Of a stretch of 64,000 bases of DNA, positions 51,754 through 61,776 are shown one piece after another (position 1 is the stretch's first letter; every line of letters begins with the position of its first letter). This stretch comes from CBDBKL01 sp965206675 (lineage in GTDB: Bacteria; Bdellovibrionota; Bdellovibrionia; Bdellovibrionales; JAKFYE01). Made by a program: the position numbers and the translations under genes. The DNA lies in the NCBI GenBank assembly GCA_965206675.1, contig CBDBKL010000008.1, forward strand, positions 186,001 to 250,000, read 5' to 3'. The notes beneath the pieces were generated by a model that was not told the DNA's origin, searched no databases, and saw nothing but the letters and a program-made list of their open reading frames with translations.

Positions 51754-52707
51754 ATGAAAGAACGCACACAACTTCTTAGCTGGTATCACAAAAACTTTCG
51801 CCCACTTCCATGGAGACTCAGTAAAGACCCCTACCGGATATGGATTTCAGAAGTCATGCTACAACAGACGACTGTACAAGCCGTCATCCCCTATTTTGAA
51901 AGATGGTTTGCTCAATTTAAAGACGTAAAAGCTCTAGCTGAAGCTTCCTTAGAGGATGTTTATCAAGCGTGGTCGGGACTGGGATACTACTCTCGTGCTC
52001 GAAACCTTCACAAAACAGCAAAGATATTAAACCAAAAGGGATTTCCCAAAACATGGAAAGAATGGATCGAATTACCCGGTGTCGGATCCTACACGTCACG
52101 AGCCATTACAAGCTTTTCCCATTCTGAACGTGTTGGTGTACTTGATGGAAATGTTATTCGTTTTTTATCACGATACAATGCCTTAAATGAAAAATGGTGG
52201 ACCACTCAAGGAAAAAACACATTTCAACTTTCTGCCGACAAATGGGCCAATACAAAATATGTCGCTGATGTGAATCAGGCTCTCATTGAAATTGGATCCA
52301 CCCTATGCACTGCCAAATCCCCAAAATGTCTTATTTGTCCCGTCATGTCTTCTTGCCGCGGCTTAAAAGAGAATCAAATCCATAAATTACCCCTTACAAG
52401 AGCGCGAAAAAAACAAGAGCACTGGGTATGGGATATTGATGTTTACAAAAGAAAGGGAGCCTTTGGGTTTCAGAAAAACAATTATGCCCCCTGGTTGAAA
52501 AATCAACTTATATGGCCAGGAAAAGTCCGCAAACTCAAAACAGCACCTAAAACATTTACCTATAAACACTCTGTCACCCATCATTATATCTATATCAACA
52601 TTCATCAGTGCAAACACAAACCGAAAGAGGCCATTATGATAAATTTAAAAAATATCAAAAAGAAAATCCCTCAATCCCTTATACAGAAGACCTTTAACTA
52701 TGTATAA
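51754..52707 (+). CDS. mutY: A/G-specific adenine glycosylase
   Basis: It removes adenine mispaired with 8-oxoguanine. The catalytic Glu lies in WISEVMLQQTTVQ, the helix-hairpin-helix in LPGVGSYTSRAI, the catalytic Asp in VLDGNVIRFLSR, and the 4Fe-4S ligands form C-x6-C-x2-C-x5-C (CTAKSPKCLICPVMSSC). The C-terminal NUDIX-like domain is shortened (about 110 residues). The start is ATG 51754 or GTG 51745; neither has a convincing ribosome site. It overlaps the next gene by 8 bp. Confidence 0.94.
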   Translation: MKERTQLLSWYHKNFRPLPWRLSKDPYRIWISEVMLQQTTVQAVIPYFERWFAQFKDVKALAEASLEDVYQAWSGLGYYSRARNLHKTAKILNQKGFPKTWKEWIELPGVGSYTSRAITSFSHSERVGVLDGNVIRFLSRYNALNEKWWTTQGKNTFQLSADKWANTKYVADVNQALIEIGSTLCTAKSPKCLICPVMSSCRGLKENQIHKLPLTRARKKQEHWVWDIDVYKRKGAFGFQKNNYAPWLKNQLIWPGKVRKLKTAPKTFTYKHSVTHHYIYINIHQCKHKPKEAIMINLKNIKKKIPQSLIQKTFNYV

Positions 52708-53719
52708 AAAACTCTCTGCTCTGAATACTATTTTTCCCAAACGTAAGAAAGTCTGTATTATTACATTCTTCGCTTTATTATCTTTAATGATCACATGTCG
52801 TACATTAGATAAACAACGCTTTCATAGAGCCCTGTTTAGTGAATCCGAGTCGTTGAACTTAAAAGGTTCTATTGCACATTGGGGAAAGGAGGGTCTCTGG
52901 CTCTTAAACAGCCACCCCACACATCATAATACGAAACAACTCTATTTTTACAATGTTTCCTTAAAAACTTTGAAAAGAATCACTCATCAAGACGGGTCCA
53001 TTTTATCATTTTATAAAACGCCTCGATGGATATACTACTCCAGCACAACAGATGAACTCAAAGAATACCCTGATCTCTCTGAATTCATAGATGAGCCCCC
53101 CTATAAAAAACCACCTCATTTAGATACATTTCCATCCACTGAAATTTACCGCAGTCAATCTGATGGTTTTAATATTGAACGGCTCACCCACCGCGCAGGA
53201 TATGACGGAAACCCACAGGTTTATAAAGATATTAAACTTTTTTACAGCTCTATTGATAAAAACCGAAGTCAAATTTATGAACTAAACTTAAATAAGAGAA
53301 GAAGGAAAAAAATCTTAGTGCAATATCCAAAAGCATTTCAAATTCACTTCCAGTTTTCCAATGATTTTAAAAAACTGGTGTGGAAGCATTGGAATTCTAA
53401 AAGTAATCAATTTGAATTGGTTCTGGGTGATAGATGGGGAAAGATCGAACATGTGATACTGAAAGATGTTCACTCACTTAAGGGTATAACTTGGAATAAA
53501 ACAAATGATACTATTTTATTTAGTTCTAATCACGTTGAGGGCAGGCACAGCATCTTCTTCTTTGGCCTCAAAGAAAAGTGCCTTATGCAAGTCTCAGAAT
53601 ATGAACTGACAAATCCTGTTTTAAATCCAGATAATCAGAAAATAGCTTTTCTGCGTCACGAACCTAATAACAAAGATATCTCTATTTCAACTATAAAAAC
53701 CTTTCCCTCATGTCCATAA
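52700..53719 (+). CDS. TolB-like beta-propeller lipoprotein
   Basis: This 339-residue protein has an N-terminal basic stretch, a hydrophobic leader and a Cys within MITC at residue 33 as the probable lipid site. The body has propeller-type repeats typical of TolB/PD40 domains (GYDGNPQVYKDIKLFYSSIDK; LTNPVLNPDNQKIAFLRH). It overlaps mutY by 8 bp and may be cotranscribed with it. A scaffold role at the periplasmic face is likely; no partner is identified. Confidence 0.75.
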   Translation: MYKKLSALNTIFPKRKKVCIITFFALLSLMITCRTLDKQRFHRALFSESESLNLKGSIAHWGKEGLWLLNSHPTHHNTKQLYFYNVSLKTLKRITHQDGSILSFYKTPRWIYYSSTTDELKEYPDLSEFIDEPPYKKPPHLDTFPSTEIYRSQSDGFNIERLTHRAGYDGNPQVYKDIKLFYSSIDKNRSQIYELNLNKRRRKKILVQYPKAFQIHFQFSNDFKKLVWKHWNSKSNQFELVLGDRWGKIEHVILKDVHSLKGITWNKTNDTILFSSNHVEGRHSIFFFGLKEKCLMQVSEYELTNPVLNPDNQKIAFLRHEPNNKDISISTIKTFPSCP

Positions 53720-53788
53720 TTCCCAAAAGAAAAGGGATAGCACATTCTTTCCTTGTCGTACGATCTAAAGAATTTTAATCTAGAGTTC

Positions 53789-54316
53789 ATGAAGGTATTA
53801 TTTGTTCTTCTATTTCTCACTATCCCAAACTCCCACTCAGCAGTTAATAAGAAGGCTGACAGGGAAAAGGGCATTAATCATTTTAAGGACACAAGTTTTT
53901 CCTTAACAAACAATGATACCGACTGGTACCTCTCCCCTCCTCCAGAGGGAACAAGTGGCATTTTGTCCATATATAGAGGCCCACTTCAAAAGGGAACACA
54001 GCCCACTTTAACAATTAGAAAATACACTTCTAAAACAGAAAATATTTCTCAATTTACTAAAAAATGGGCCCGTGAATTTCCTCTTTTTGGTTTTGATGTC
54101 CTAGGTATAAAAAAACATTCTCTTGATAAGAGAAGAGCTTATATTCTGGATGTCCTTAACACCTCAACAGAGAAACAGGCCCGACAAATTATTTCACATA
54201 ATAAGAAAGAATTTGTGATTTTAACATGTATGGATAACATTCAGAGTTTTCGCAATTCATTACAAAAATGCAATTCCATTATACAATCCCTGAAATGGTC
54301 AGATGGAGTCCCATAG
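53789..54316 (+). CDS. Exported protein of unknown function
   Basis: This 175-residue product has a signal peptide (MKVLFVLLFLTIPNSHSA) and a compact alpha/beta mature part with two Cys near the C-terminus (LTCMDN and LQKCNSI), perhaps disulfide bonded. The start is ATG 53789; the frame extends further left but that would hide the signal peptide. It follows the TolB-like gene by 69 bp and overlaps the convergent helicase by 18 bp. The pattern recalls the DUF1795-type secreted families, which is not certain. Confidence 0.65.
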   Translation: MKVLFVLLFLTIPNSHSAVNKKADREKGINHFKDTSFSLTNNDTDWYLSPPPEGTSGILSIYRGPLQKGTQPTLTIRKYTSKTENISQFTKKWAREFPLFGFDVLGIKKHSLDKRRAYILDVLNTSTEKQARQIISHNKKEFVILTCMDNIQSFRNSLQKCNSIIQSLKWSDGVP

Positions 54317-55822
54317 TTTTTTAAAAAAGCGAGCCACTTTATTGGTCTTCTGTACTTTTGATGTTGTTTTTTTACGAAGACTTCGTCGTCGAGTTTGTTT
54401 TTTCACTTTTGTTTTTCGCTTCCGCACATGAGATTGTTGTTTTTTGTTATGTCGACCAGATCGACGATCACGATGAACACCTCGAGCATGGCCTTGAATA
54501 TTGTCATCTTCCCTAGGATAACTTTTTTCTTTCTGACGAGAATCTCGTTTTTTTCTGTCACCTGATTCTTTCTTTTTAGAGGAGGATAGGGGTTTATAGG
54601 GTCTCTTATTTTTCTCCATATCATACGCAGATAAGATGGGTTTCATATCTTGAGTCAGTTCACCATCTTCTAACCACCCGATTTCTATTTTATACTTTAA
54701 AAAGTTTTCTATTCTCTGTAGAGCTTCCACATCTTTTTCGCACACTAAACTCATAGCATGGCCACGCTCGCCGGCTCTTCCCGTTCTTCCAATTCGGTGT
54801 ACATAACTTTCAGAATCATCCGGTAATTCATAATTAATAACCAGATCCACATTTTGAATATCCAAGCCTCTAGCTGCCACATCTGTTGCTATTAAAATAT
54901 TTTGATTATTATCGACCTCTCTAAATTGTGCCATCACACGATGACGTTGCCCTTGGGTTAAAAGGCTGGAGATACCCATTGCAGAAATGCCATTATCTCT
55001 TAAAAAACCAGCTATACGTTCAACATTGATTTTAAAATTTGAAAAAACAATGGTCTGCCTGGGTTTTTTCTTTTTTAAAATTGATAAAAGATATTGAGGT
55101 TTATCATTTTCCCCAATATGAAAAATACAATCATCAACGTTTTCTGATTTAACCACATCTCTTGATAAATCAAACTCTACAGGCTCTGCCCCAAAGCGAT
55201 AGGCCGAATGGAGAACATCAAAATTTAATGTCGCACTAAACATTAAATATTGACGGTTCTTAGGAATCCTTTGAAGCAGATAGCGCATATCATCTTTAAA
55301 ACCCATATCAAACATACGATCTGCTTCATCAAAGACAACGGCTCTAACTTGTCGAAGATCAATGATGTGATTTTTGTATAAGTCAATCAGTCGCCCGGGA
55401 GTCCCTATGACAAATTCGACTCGATCTGCGACTTTTTTCTTTTGGGCCTCGTAGGAACTGCCACCGTAAATGGCCACAGCTTCAATCTCTATATCCGTCG
55501 TGAATTTTTCAAAATCTTGGTAGACTTGCTCTGCAAGCTCTCTCGTAGGAACTAAGATAAGAACAAAATGTCCCGACTTCCAATTGGGAAATATTCTTTT
55601 CTCAATATCCTGAGAATTGTTTTTAGTTCTTAAAATACGATCTAAAAGAGGCAGTAGAAAAGCGGCCGTCTTTCCCGTACCGGTTTGGGCGAGAGCAGAA
55701 ATATCTTTGCCTTCCAGAACTGCGGGTATAACTTTTTCTTGAACAGGTGTACATTCATGAAAATCAATTGCAGTCAGGTTTTTTATAAGAGAATGATAGA
55801 GTTGTAATTGATCAAAGTTCAA
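54299..55822 (-). CDS. DEAD-box RNA helicase (RhlE-like)
   Basis: A 507-residue ATP-dependent RNA helicase. Q-motif region FHECTPVQEKVIPAVLEGKD, motif I AQTGTGKTAAF, Ia PTRELAEQV, Ib GTPGRLIDL, DEAD, SAT, and VI HRIGRTGRAGERG are in order. The last 120 residues are a Lys/Arg-rich tail, as in RhlE and DeaD proteins that act on rRNA. The gene is monocistronic. Confidence 0.94.
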   Translation of the reverse strand: MNFDQLQLYHSLIKNLTAIDFHECTPVQEKVIPAVLEGKDISALAQTGTGKTAAFLLPLLDRILRTKNNSQDIEKRIFPNWKSGHFVLILVPTRELAEQVYQDFEKFTTDIEIEAVAIYGGSSYEAQKKKVADRVEFVIGTPGRLIDLYKNHIIDLRQVRAVVFDEADRMFDMGFKDDMRYLLQRIPKNRQYLMFSATLNFDVLHSAYRFGAEPVEFDLSRDVVKSENVDDCIFHIGENDKPQYLLSILKKKKPRQTIVFSNFKINVERIAGFLRDNGISAMGISSLLTQGQRHRVMAQFREVDNNQNILIATDVAARGLDIQNVDLVINYELPDDSESYVHRIGRTGRAGERGHAMSLVCEKDVEALQRIENFLKYKIEIGWLEDGELTQDMKPILSAYDMEKNKRPYKPLSSSKKKESGDRKKRDSRQKEKSYPREDDNIQGHARGVHRDRRSGRHNKKQQSHVRKRKTKVKKQTRRRSLRKKTTSKVQKTNKVARFFKKLWDSI

Positions 55823-56103
55823 CTTTAGATCCCTTCACCGCACTCACCGATTATCCAACGCATCAAATACAGGGTACTTATACGTATCCCCTTATAAAAA
55901 GTCAAAGTCGCAACATATAACTATTGGGATGAAAATGACGGATATAAAGAGCGATCTACAAGTTATGACAGCCTATTATTTGGGTGGTTTTTCCATCACT
56001 CCTTTATAGAGCACTGAGGGAAATCCCCTTGACAAAGATTTTTGTCATCATAAATCTTATACCACTGGATTTGACCCCTATCGTAAAAAGGGGAGGGGAA
56101 AAA

Positions 56104-56796
56104 ATGGAACTGATAACGGCCACGCTTATTTCCAATAAAAAGCTCACAAATTCTATTTTTGAGCTGAGAATTAATGCTCCAGAGTACACTTTTCAATCGG
56201 GACAATATGTTATGGTCCAAATCCCTCAAGAGCCAAAGCCAAAAATGGCGGCATTCTCCATTGCATCAGATGAACGAGAGGTTGGGCTTTTGCGTCTATT
56301 GATACGTGACTTAAAAGATAGCCCCACCACTCAGTACCTCTCTCAGCTCAAACCTCAGTCTCCAATCCATATCGCTCCAGCAAAAGGCGACTGTCTTTTT
56401 AAAACACCCGTCAAAAAAAACGTTTTCTTTTTCTGTACAGGAACAGGTTTGGCTCAACATATTTCTTATATCCATTCCAACAGAGAAAGATTTCCGGAAG
56501 CCCACATGTGTCTTTGGATAGAGGTTAGAGATGAGGAAGATATTTATTTAGAATCGGAACTTCAGGAGATAAAAGAAAGCAGTTCCCATTTTAATTATGA
56601 ATTTATTCTAAAATCTCCCAAGACAGATTGGAAAGGTAAATCCGGGTCACTTATAGATCATATATCGTCACTTGTTTTTAAACCACAAGACACTCAGGTC
56701 TATCTTTGCGGTCGTCCCGATATGGTCACTGCGGCCAACACTCTTTTAAAGTCTAAGGGTTTAAATTCAGAAAATATTATTTTTGAATCGTATTAA
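56104..56796 (+). CDS. FAD/NAD(P)-binding oxidoreductase (ferredoxin reductase-like)
   Basis: This 230-residue flavoprotein has an FAD domain (FQSGQYVMVQIP and AAFSIAS, resembling the RxYS motif) and an NAD(P) domain (FFCTGTGLAQH, and YLCGRPDMV near the C-terminus). It lacks a 2Fe-2S ferredoxin domain, so it resembles Fre/UbiB-type flavin reductases or the reductase partner of a larger system. The start is ATG 56104 with a GGGGAGGGG site; the longer frame would begin in non-coding sequence. Confidence 0.85.
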   Translation: MELITATLISNKKLTNSIFELRINAPEYTFQSGQYVMVQIPQEPKPKMAAFSIASDEREVGLLRLLIRDLKDSPTTQYLSQLKPQSPIHIAPAKGDCLFKTPVKKNVFFFCTGTGLAQHISYIHSNRERFPEAHMCLWIEVRDEEDIYLESELQEIKESSSHFNYEFILKSPKTDWKGKSGSLIDHISSLVFKPQDTQVYLCGRPDMVTAANTLLKSKGLNSENIIFESY

Positions 56797-56799
56797 AAA

Positions 56800-57582
56800 T
56801 TACTTCTCGAAAAATTCTTTTAGAGCATCCACGAAACTTTCTAATTGTTCATAGTGCACCCAATGTCCGGCATCAGAAATGATTTTTCCAGTAATGTTAG
56901 GGTTTAATTGCAATAACTTTTCATAATCCTGCTGGCTAAACACATTGGAATGTTCCCCTCGAATCCAAAGGGTTTTGGTTTTAAGATCAGAAACTTGAGG
57001 CCAACAATCCCCTCCTTGGTAAACGCTCTCTAACACACCGGACTTAGAAAATCTCCAGTTGAACTGACCCTCAGATGTTTCAACAACATTAGAATACAAA
57101 AATTGAGCTAAGCTCTTATCATCTTTAAATTCTTCAAAAATAATTTCTTTTGCATCTTGTCTTTCAGAAAAAGGAACGGGGACTTTCTCTAGAATATCTT
57201 CTATCTTTTGTGCCTGTATAGATGTTGAAGGGGAAATATCTTCAATGACCAATTTCTCCACATGCTCTGGGTAGAGGTAAGAAAACATAAGGGCATTTCT
57301 TCCCCCCATGGAATGTCCCACAAGGTAAAATTTCTCCCATTGTAAATTATTAATAATTCTCTTCAAATCTTCGGCATAATCCTCAGGGGTATAACCCTCC
57401 GCAGGATGAAAAGATCGCCCATGACCTCTTTGGTCATATGAAAAAATGTCGTACTTATCAGAGAAAAAATTAAATACAGATCTCCAATTTTTCCATGATC
57501 CCATGAGTCCATGAAGAAAAACCATTTTCTTTCCATCTGAGGGACCTCTTCTGTCATAATGAAAATTATCTAAGTATCTCAT
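56800..57582 (-). CDS. Alpha/beta-hydrolase
   Basis: This 260-residue hydrolase has oxyanion region FLHGLMGSWKNW, nucleophile Ser91 in LVGHSMGGRN, and the catalytic His in DAGHWVHYE near the C-terminus. The loop WIRGEHSNVFS resembles the GGxSxY block of YbfF-like esterases. The substrate is unknown. It converges with the oxidoreductase at a 3-bp gap. Confidence 0.88.
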   Translation of the reverse strand: MRYLDNFHYDRRGPSDGKKMVFLHGLMGSWKNWRSVFNFFSDKYDIFSYDQRGHGRSFHPAEGYTPEDYAEDLKRIINNLQWEKFYLVGHSMGGRNALMFSYLYPEHVEKLVIEDISPSTSIQAQKIEDILEKVPVPFSERQDAKEIIFEEFKDDKSLAQFLYSNVVETSEGQFNWRFSKSGVLESVYQGGDCWPQVSDLKTKTLWIRGEHSNVFSQQDYEKLLQLNPNITGKIISDAGHWVHYEQLESFVDALKEFFEK

Positions 57583-57646
57583 CTTTGACCTTCTGTTATA
57601 TGCAGGTCAATATAGCGAGATTATAAGTAGATATAAAGACAAATTC

Positions 57647-58885
57647 ATGGATATCTCGATGCGGCCTCAATTACATACAGACTGGATAGATAAAGAAGCT
57701 ATTCGTATTGTGCATACCTTACAGAAAGCAGGATATGAGTCTTATCTTGTTGGAGGGTGCGTAAGAGATCTTTTAGCAGGAACACCACCAAAAGATTTTG
57801 ATATTGCCACAGGTGCTCATCCTCAAGAGGTGAAGCACCTTATTCCCAGATCTTATATTATTGGCAAACGCTTTCGCCTTGTCCTTGTCAAGAGAGGGCC
57901 TATTCAGTATGAGGTCGCAACTTTCAGAAGAAATCCTAAACCCGACGAATGTGATGAAGACAATACGGATAACCTATTTGGCACTCCCAAAGAAGATGCT
58001 TGTCGTCGAGATTTTAGAATTAACGGTTTATTTTACGATCCTATAAAAAACGAAACTTTAGATTATTGTAAAGGGTTAGAGGATATTAAAAACAGAGTGG
58101 TCCAAATGATTGGAGACCCCAAGAAGCGTCTTTCTGAAGACCCCATTCGCATATTAAGGGCCTTAAGGTTAGCTCATAAATTAGACTTCACTATTGAACC
58201 AGAATTGAGAAAAACAATTATTGAGTGTGTGAAAGGTTTAAAGGAAACAGCTCTACCTAGGCGTCGGGAAGAATTGTTAAAAATATTAAAATTGAAGGAT
58301 CCCTCTTTGGCTTTTCATGAAGCTCATGATTTGGGTATTTTACAAGAGGCCTTTCCTCGGTTAGCTCAAGTTTACGAGTCCTCTGAAAGTTTAGAAATTT
58401 TTGATCATTATCTCTATCGATGGAACGAAATGGATCTGGATCCCTCTGAGCCCTCGGAACTTTTCTCAGCTCTTATCTTAGCCTATGTCCGTTCTATCAT
58501 TGAAAATGAACCAGATAGTCCTCTAACCACTTTAGAATTGGTTCAGAATGAAAATTTAAAACTTCTTATGAGGGATGAGCTGGGGATGTTTAATTCAGAG
58601 CAAAACTTGGCCCTTTCAGCTATACAATTACAAAGTGATTTGATTCACATGGAAGAGTTTAAAAGAAAGAGCAAAAAGCGTCAGATTGGATTTTTAAGAA
58701 ATGAAGCTCTTCCGATGGGTCTTTTATTAGCTCGTATTGATCACACCATTTCCCCAATGTACCTTAGTTTTTGGTATCGTTCCTTAGAGGAGGCTCAACC
58801 TGAGATTGAACGCCTTAAGAAAGAAAGGGAACAAAACAGACGCTATAGAAAAGCGCACCACAAAACTCGAGCCTCAAAGGCATAG
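57647..58885 (+). CDS. pcnB: Poly(A) polymerase I / PcnB-type nucleotidyltransferase
   Basis: This 412-residue class II nucleotidyltransferase has VGGCVRDLLAG (about 35-45), catalytic Asp50 and Asp52 in KDFDIATG, and CRRDFRINGLFYDP. YIIGKRFRLVLVKRGPIQYEVATFR matches PcnB more than CCA-adding enzymes. PcnB adds 3' poly(A) tails that mark RNA for decay. The C-terminus is strongly basic (RYRKAHHKTRASKA). Confidence 0.9.
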   Translation: MDISMRPQLHTDWIDKEAIRIVHTLQKAGYESYLVGGCVRDLLAGTPPKDFDIATGAHPQEVKHLIPRSYIIGKRFRLVLVKRGPIQYEVATFRRNPKPDECDEDNTDNLFGTPKEDACRRDFRINGLFYDPIKNETLDYCKGLEDIKNRVVQMIGDPKKRLSEDPIRILRALRLAHKLDFTIEPELRKTIIECVKGLKETALPRRREELLKILKLKDPSLAFHEAHDLGILQEAFPRLAQVYESSESLEIFDHYLYRWNEMDLDPSEPSELFSALILAYVRSIIENEPDSPLTTLELVQNENLKLLMRDELGMFNSEQNLALSAIQLQSDLIHMEEFKRKSKKRQIGFLRNEALPMGLLLARIDHTISPMYLSFWYRSLEEAQPEIERLKKEREQNRRYRKAHHKTRASKA

Positions 58886-59019
58886 AATAATATTTATACC
58901 TCTAATTCATCTGCTTTAAAGTCAAATTAAAGGGGATTAAACAATCCATCTTGAAAAACATTCACCTTTTCTTGCCAAGAGCTCTATAAACTGGCATCTT
59001 GCGAAGTACGAGGTGTTCT

Positions 59020-59211
59020 ATGTCTATAGGGCCATGGCAGATTCTTTTAGTATTGGGAATTATACTTCTCTTTTTTGGTCCCAGTCGTATTCCAGGATTG
59101 GGAAAGGCTTTGGGTACAGCGATTCGCAAATTCAAAAAAGGCTTAAATGAAGATGAAGAGATAGATGTCACTGAAAAGATCGACAAAAAAGATTCCCAAA
59201 ACGATATATAA
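59020..59211 (+). CDS. tatA: Sec-independent protein translocase TatA/TatE
   Basis: This 63-residue protein has one N-terminal membrane segment (PWQILLVLGIILLFFGPSRI) followed by the amphipathic helix PGLGKALGTAIRKFKKGL and an acidic tail, the TatA plan. The FGP motif is present. The start is ATG 59020 with GAGGTG upstream; the longer frame adds cysteine-bearing residues not found in the family. tatB and tatC are not in the window. Confidence 0.9.
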   Translation: MSIGPWQILLVLGIILLFFGPSRIPGLGKALGTAIRKFKKGLNEDEEIDVTEKIDKKDSQNDI

Positions 59212-59568
59212 CAATTAATTGTTTTATATGTAACAATGTTTCTTTCGAAATCTTGTGATGATAATATTTAAGATGATGTTATGACATCCAAACAATTTTA
59301 CTGATTCGAGAGAAGGTAACATCAAAAACACCTTGGCTTAACCTCTTGAACAAATACTACCGTATCAAGTCATCAATCATACAATTAAAACAAGAAGTAA
59401 AAAAATAAAAGAAAGGTGTCAATAATTTGTGATTGTTCTATATTTGAAGAAATAGAGAAAAGAATATATAATTTTTAATGTTATTTTTGTTTTTGAAGAT
59501 TTTGAATTTCCGAATAAAAAGACAAAACAAGGTAAATATAATGTAATTAAATTATGATGGACTAAATT
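59212..59568. other. Intergenic region between tatA and the transketolase
   Basis: 357 bp of AT-rich sequence between two convergent genes. No ORF, RNA, repeat or terminator could be supported. Confidence 0.3.
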
Positions 59569-61578
59569 CTAAAGACACTTTTGTTTAATCTCTTTAACAA
59601 GTGCTGCTGTATCAAGACCATTTGCCATATAGAGATCCGAAGCCGTGTAGGCACTTCGACCAAAACTATCTCCAATCCCCAAAGATATCACTTTAAATTC
59701 TATTCCCGCTCGTAAAAGTGCGTGAGACAATAACCCCCCCATTCCCCCAACAACACGATGATCCTCTAATGTCACCAAACATCCCTTTGATTTTTTCACT
59801 ATCTTTGAAATCACTTCAATATTGGGATTGTTAATACATGAGGGGTTAAAAACAGAAATGGCAATGCCCTCTTCTTTTAATTGCCGTTGTGCCTCTAAGG
59901 CCTGCCATAGAAGAGGGCCCGTAACTGCCACACAAATCTGTGACTGATCGAGTGGATAAACATCCGGTTGTCCCAACTGATATGTTTTTCCTTCCACATA
60001 ACACTTGGGAAAGTTTTCTCTTCCGAGAAAAAAAATCACTGTACGAGGCACTTCCCCCGACTCACGCTTCTTTACAAATTGTTCTATCGCCTCAGACATG
60101 AGTACCTCTGCCTCTTCACTACAAGTGAGACAATAAACATCAACACCAGGTATAGCACTCACCTTTGCAAAATATGTTAGAGCCTGATGAGAAGCCCCGT
60201 CGGCAGCATCTTGATATCCCGTGTGTGATAACACAGCAATAAGTGGTGCTTCAGAAAGCCCACCCATAATTAAAGGCAAAGCCCCCTTGGTCACTCCAAA
60301 CTGTGCAAACGTATCCACAATGGGAACAAATCCAACTTTAGAAAACCCCGCTCCTACACTAAACATATTAGCCTCGGCCACTCCCACATCATAAGAGGAT
60401 TCCGGGTACTCTTTCTGAAATCCTTTTACTCCTGTAGACCCTGGCAAATCGGCAGAAATAGAAACTAAAGGAACACCTTTTCTTTTTTGTTCAATCATCG
60501 CCTTTGAAATTCCAACCTGAACTTTCTCCGTAGGACATTCCTTGGCCTTTATCTTTTGATTGGATTTCTGACTCTCATCCACCATTTCATCCATCCACTG
60601 AACAAACTCTGAAGGAATGTTTTCTCCATCATATATCTCAGCTATAAAATCTTTTAATTCACTGGGATCTTTTAAAGGAAACCCATGTCCTCCAGAATTG
60701 GATGTCATGGTTTTTTGTGTTCCAAAACCTTTTATTGTTTTCGCATGAATAAGGACGGGCACTTCTTTTTTTACTGTTTCCAGTGCGATTTCAAAGGCAT
60801 TAATACACGTTTGTAAATCATTCCCCTTTTCACAGTTTATAACATGCCAACCCTGTGTTTCCAAAGAGTCAAAATACTTGTTCATTTCAAAAGATTCTTC
60901 ATCAATGCGGCCAGAAAGTTTTGTGTTGTTATCACTTAAAATACAAATAAAAGGATTGATCTGTCCTTTAGCTGCATATCCTGGAATAGCAGCATAGGCC
61001 TCTTTGGCCTCTCCTTCAAAACTTGCACCATCTGAAATAGTGCACACAGTAATTCTCTCATGACCGGCTAGAGCATCGGCCATCGCTAAACCCTGTGCCT
61101 GTGGTAACCCAGAACCCAACGGACCATTGCTTATCCAAACACCTTCTGGAAAAGCATGAACCTCCCCATGTCCTGTGAGTGGACTTTTTAAAGATCGAAA
61201 CCCTTTTAACTTTTCTAAGTTTAATCCTGCCTGTTCATAGTTGGCTTTTAAGGCATAGAGGCCATTTTCACAATGTCCCGCATCGTTTACAACATGAAAC
61301 AAATCAAACCAGTTTTGTTTTTTTTCTGAAGCTTCATCGAAGACAATGCCATAGATGGCTGACATCAACTCTGCAAAAGCGGCCGGTCCACCAAAGTGAC
61401 TTGCAGCCCCTCCCATTACCGCCGCCATATCCATGAGTGCAACAAGAGCACGTGTCGCCCTTGGATCTACAAAATCTAATCTCTTTCCATTTTTTCGCTC
61501 TAAAGAAACACAAAACTGAGCGCCCTTGGAAGGGTTACCGGCAAGAGGGTTTTTCAATACCAAAGGTTTCATACACAT
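59569..61578 (-). CDS. Transketolase family protein
   Basis: This 669-residue thiamine-diphosphate enzyme has the length and order of transketolase: N-terminal HCENGLYALK, a TPP-binding stretch SDGASFEGEAKEAY to ILSDNNTKLSG (GDG reads SDG), the catalytic Glu in YDVGVAEANMF, PIVDTFAQFG, and a C-terminal domain (VSKIVKKSKGCLVTLEDHRVVGGMGG). It moves two-carbon units in the pentose phosphate pathway. Its SDG and C-terminal domain leave a related function (1-deoxyxylulose-synthase- or E1-like) possible. ATG 61578 or 61572 starts it. Confidence 0.85.
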   Translation of the reverse strand: MCMKPLVLKNPLAGNPSKGAQFCVSLERKNGKRLDFVDPRATRALVALMDMAAVMGGAASHFGGPAAFAELMSAIYGIVFDEASEKKQNWFDLFHVVNDAGHCENGLYALKANYEQAGLNLEKLKGFRSLKSPLTGHGEVHAFPEGVWISNGPLGSGLPQAQGLAMADALAGHERITVCTISDGASFEGEAKEAYAAIPGYAAKGQINPFICILSDNNTKLSGRIDEESFEMNKYFDSLETQGWHVINCEKGNDLQTCINAFEIALETVKKEVPVLIHAKTIKGFGTQKTMTSNSGGHGFPLKDPSELKDFIAEIYDGENIPSEFVQWMDEMVDESQKSNQKIKAKECPTEKVQVGISKAMIEQKRKGVPLVSISADLPGSTGVKGFQKEYPESSYDVGVAEANMFSVGAGFSKVGFVPIVDTFAQFGVTKGALPLIMGGLSEAPLIAVLSHTGYQDAADGASHQALTYFAKVSAIPGVDVYCLTCSEEAEVLMSEAIEQFVKKRESGEVPRTVIFFLGRENFPKCYVEGKTYQLGQPDVYPLDQSQICVAVTGPLLWQALEAQRQLKEEGIAISVFNPSCINNPNIEVISKIVKKSKGCLVTLEDHRVVGGMGGLLSHALLRAGIEFKVISLGIGDSFGRSAYTASDLYMANGLDTAALVKEIKQKCL

Positions 61579-61661
61579 CTATGTTGCATGAGCTTTGTGA
61601 GGGGTCAAGATGACTCTTAAAGATACATGATTTTTCCAAACAGAAATAAAGGGATTTACTT

Positions 61662-61708
61662 GCCCTTCAGAGCTGTTTGAGCTTTTGGAAGACTTGGAAA
61701 AAAATTTC
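61662..61708. repeat. Dispersed intergenic repeat, copy D
   Basis: GCCCTTCAGAGCTGTTTGAG and the following 27 bases match 62951-62996 (GCCCTCAGAACTGTTTGAGC...) at about three positions in four. TTTTTCCAA at about 61631 and TTGGAAAAA at about 61694 form an outer stem. Confidence 0.4.
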
Positions 61709-61776
61709 TTCCGGCTTTGTAAATAAACTATAATCTTATATTCATTTCTTTCATAAAAAGTGTTAGCTTACTCGGA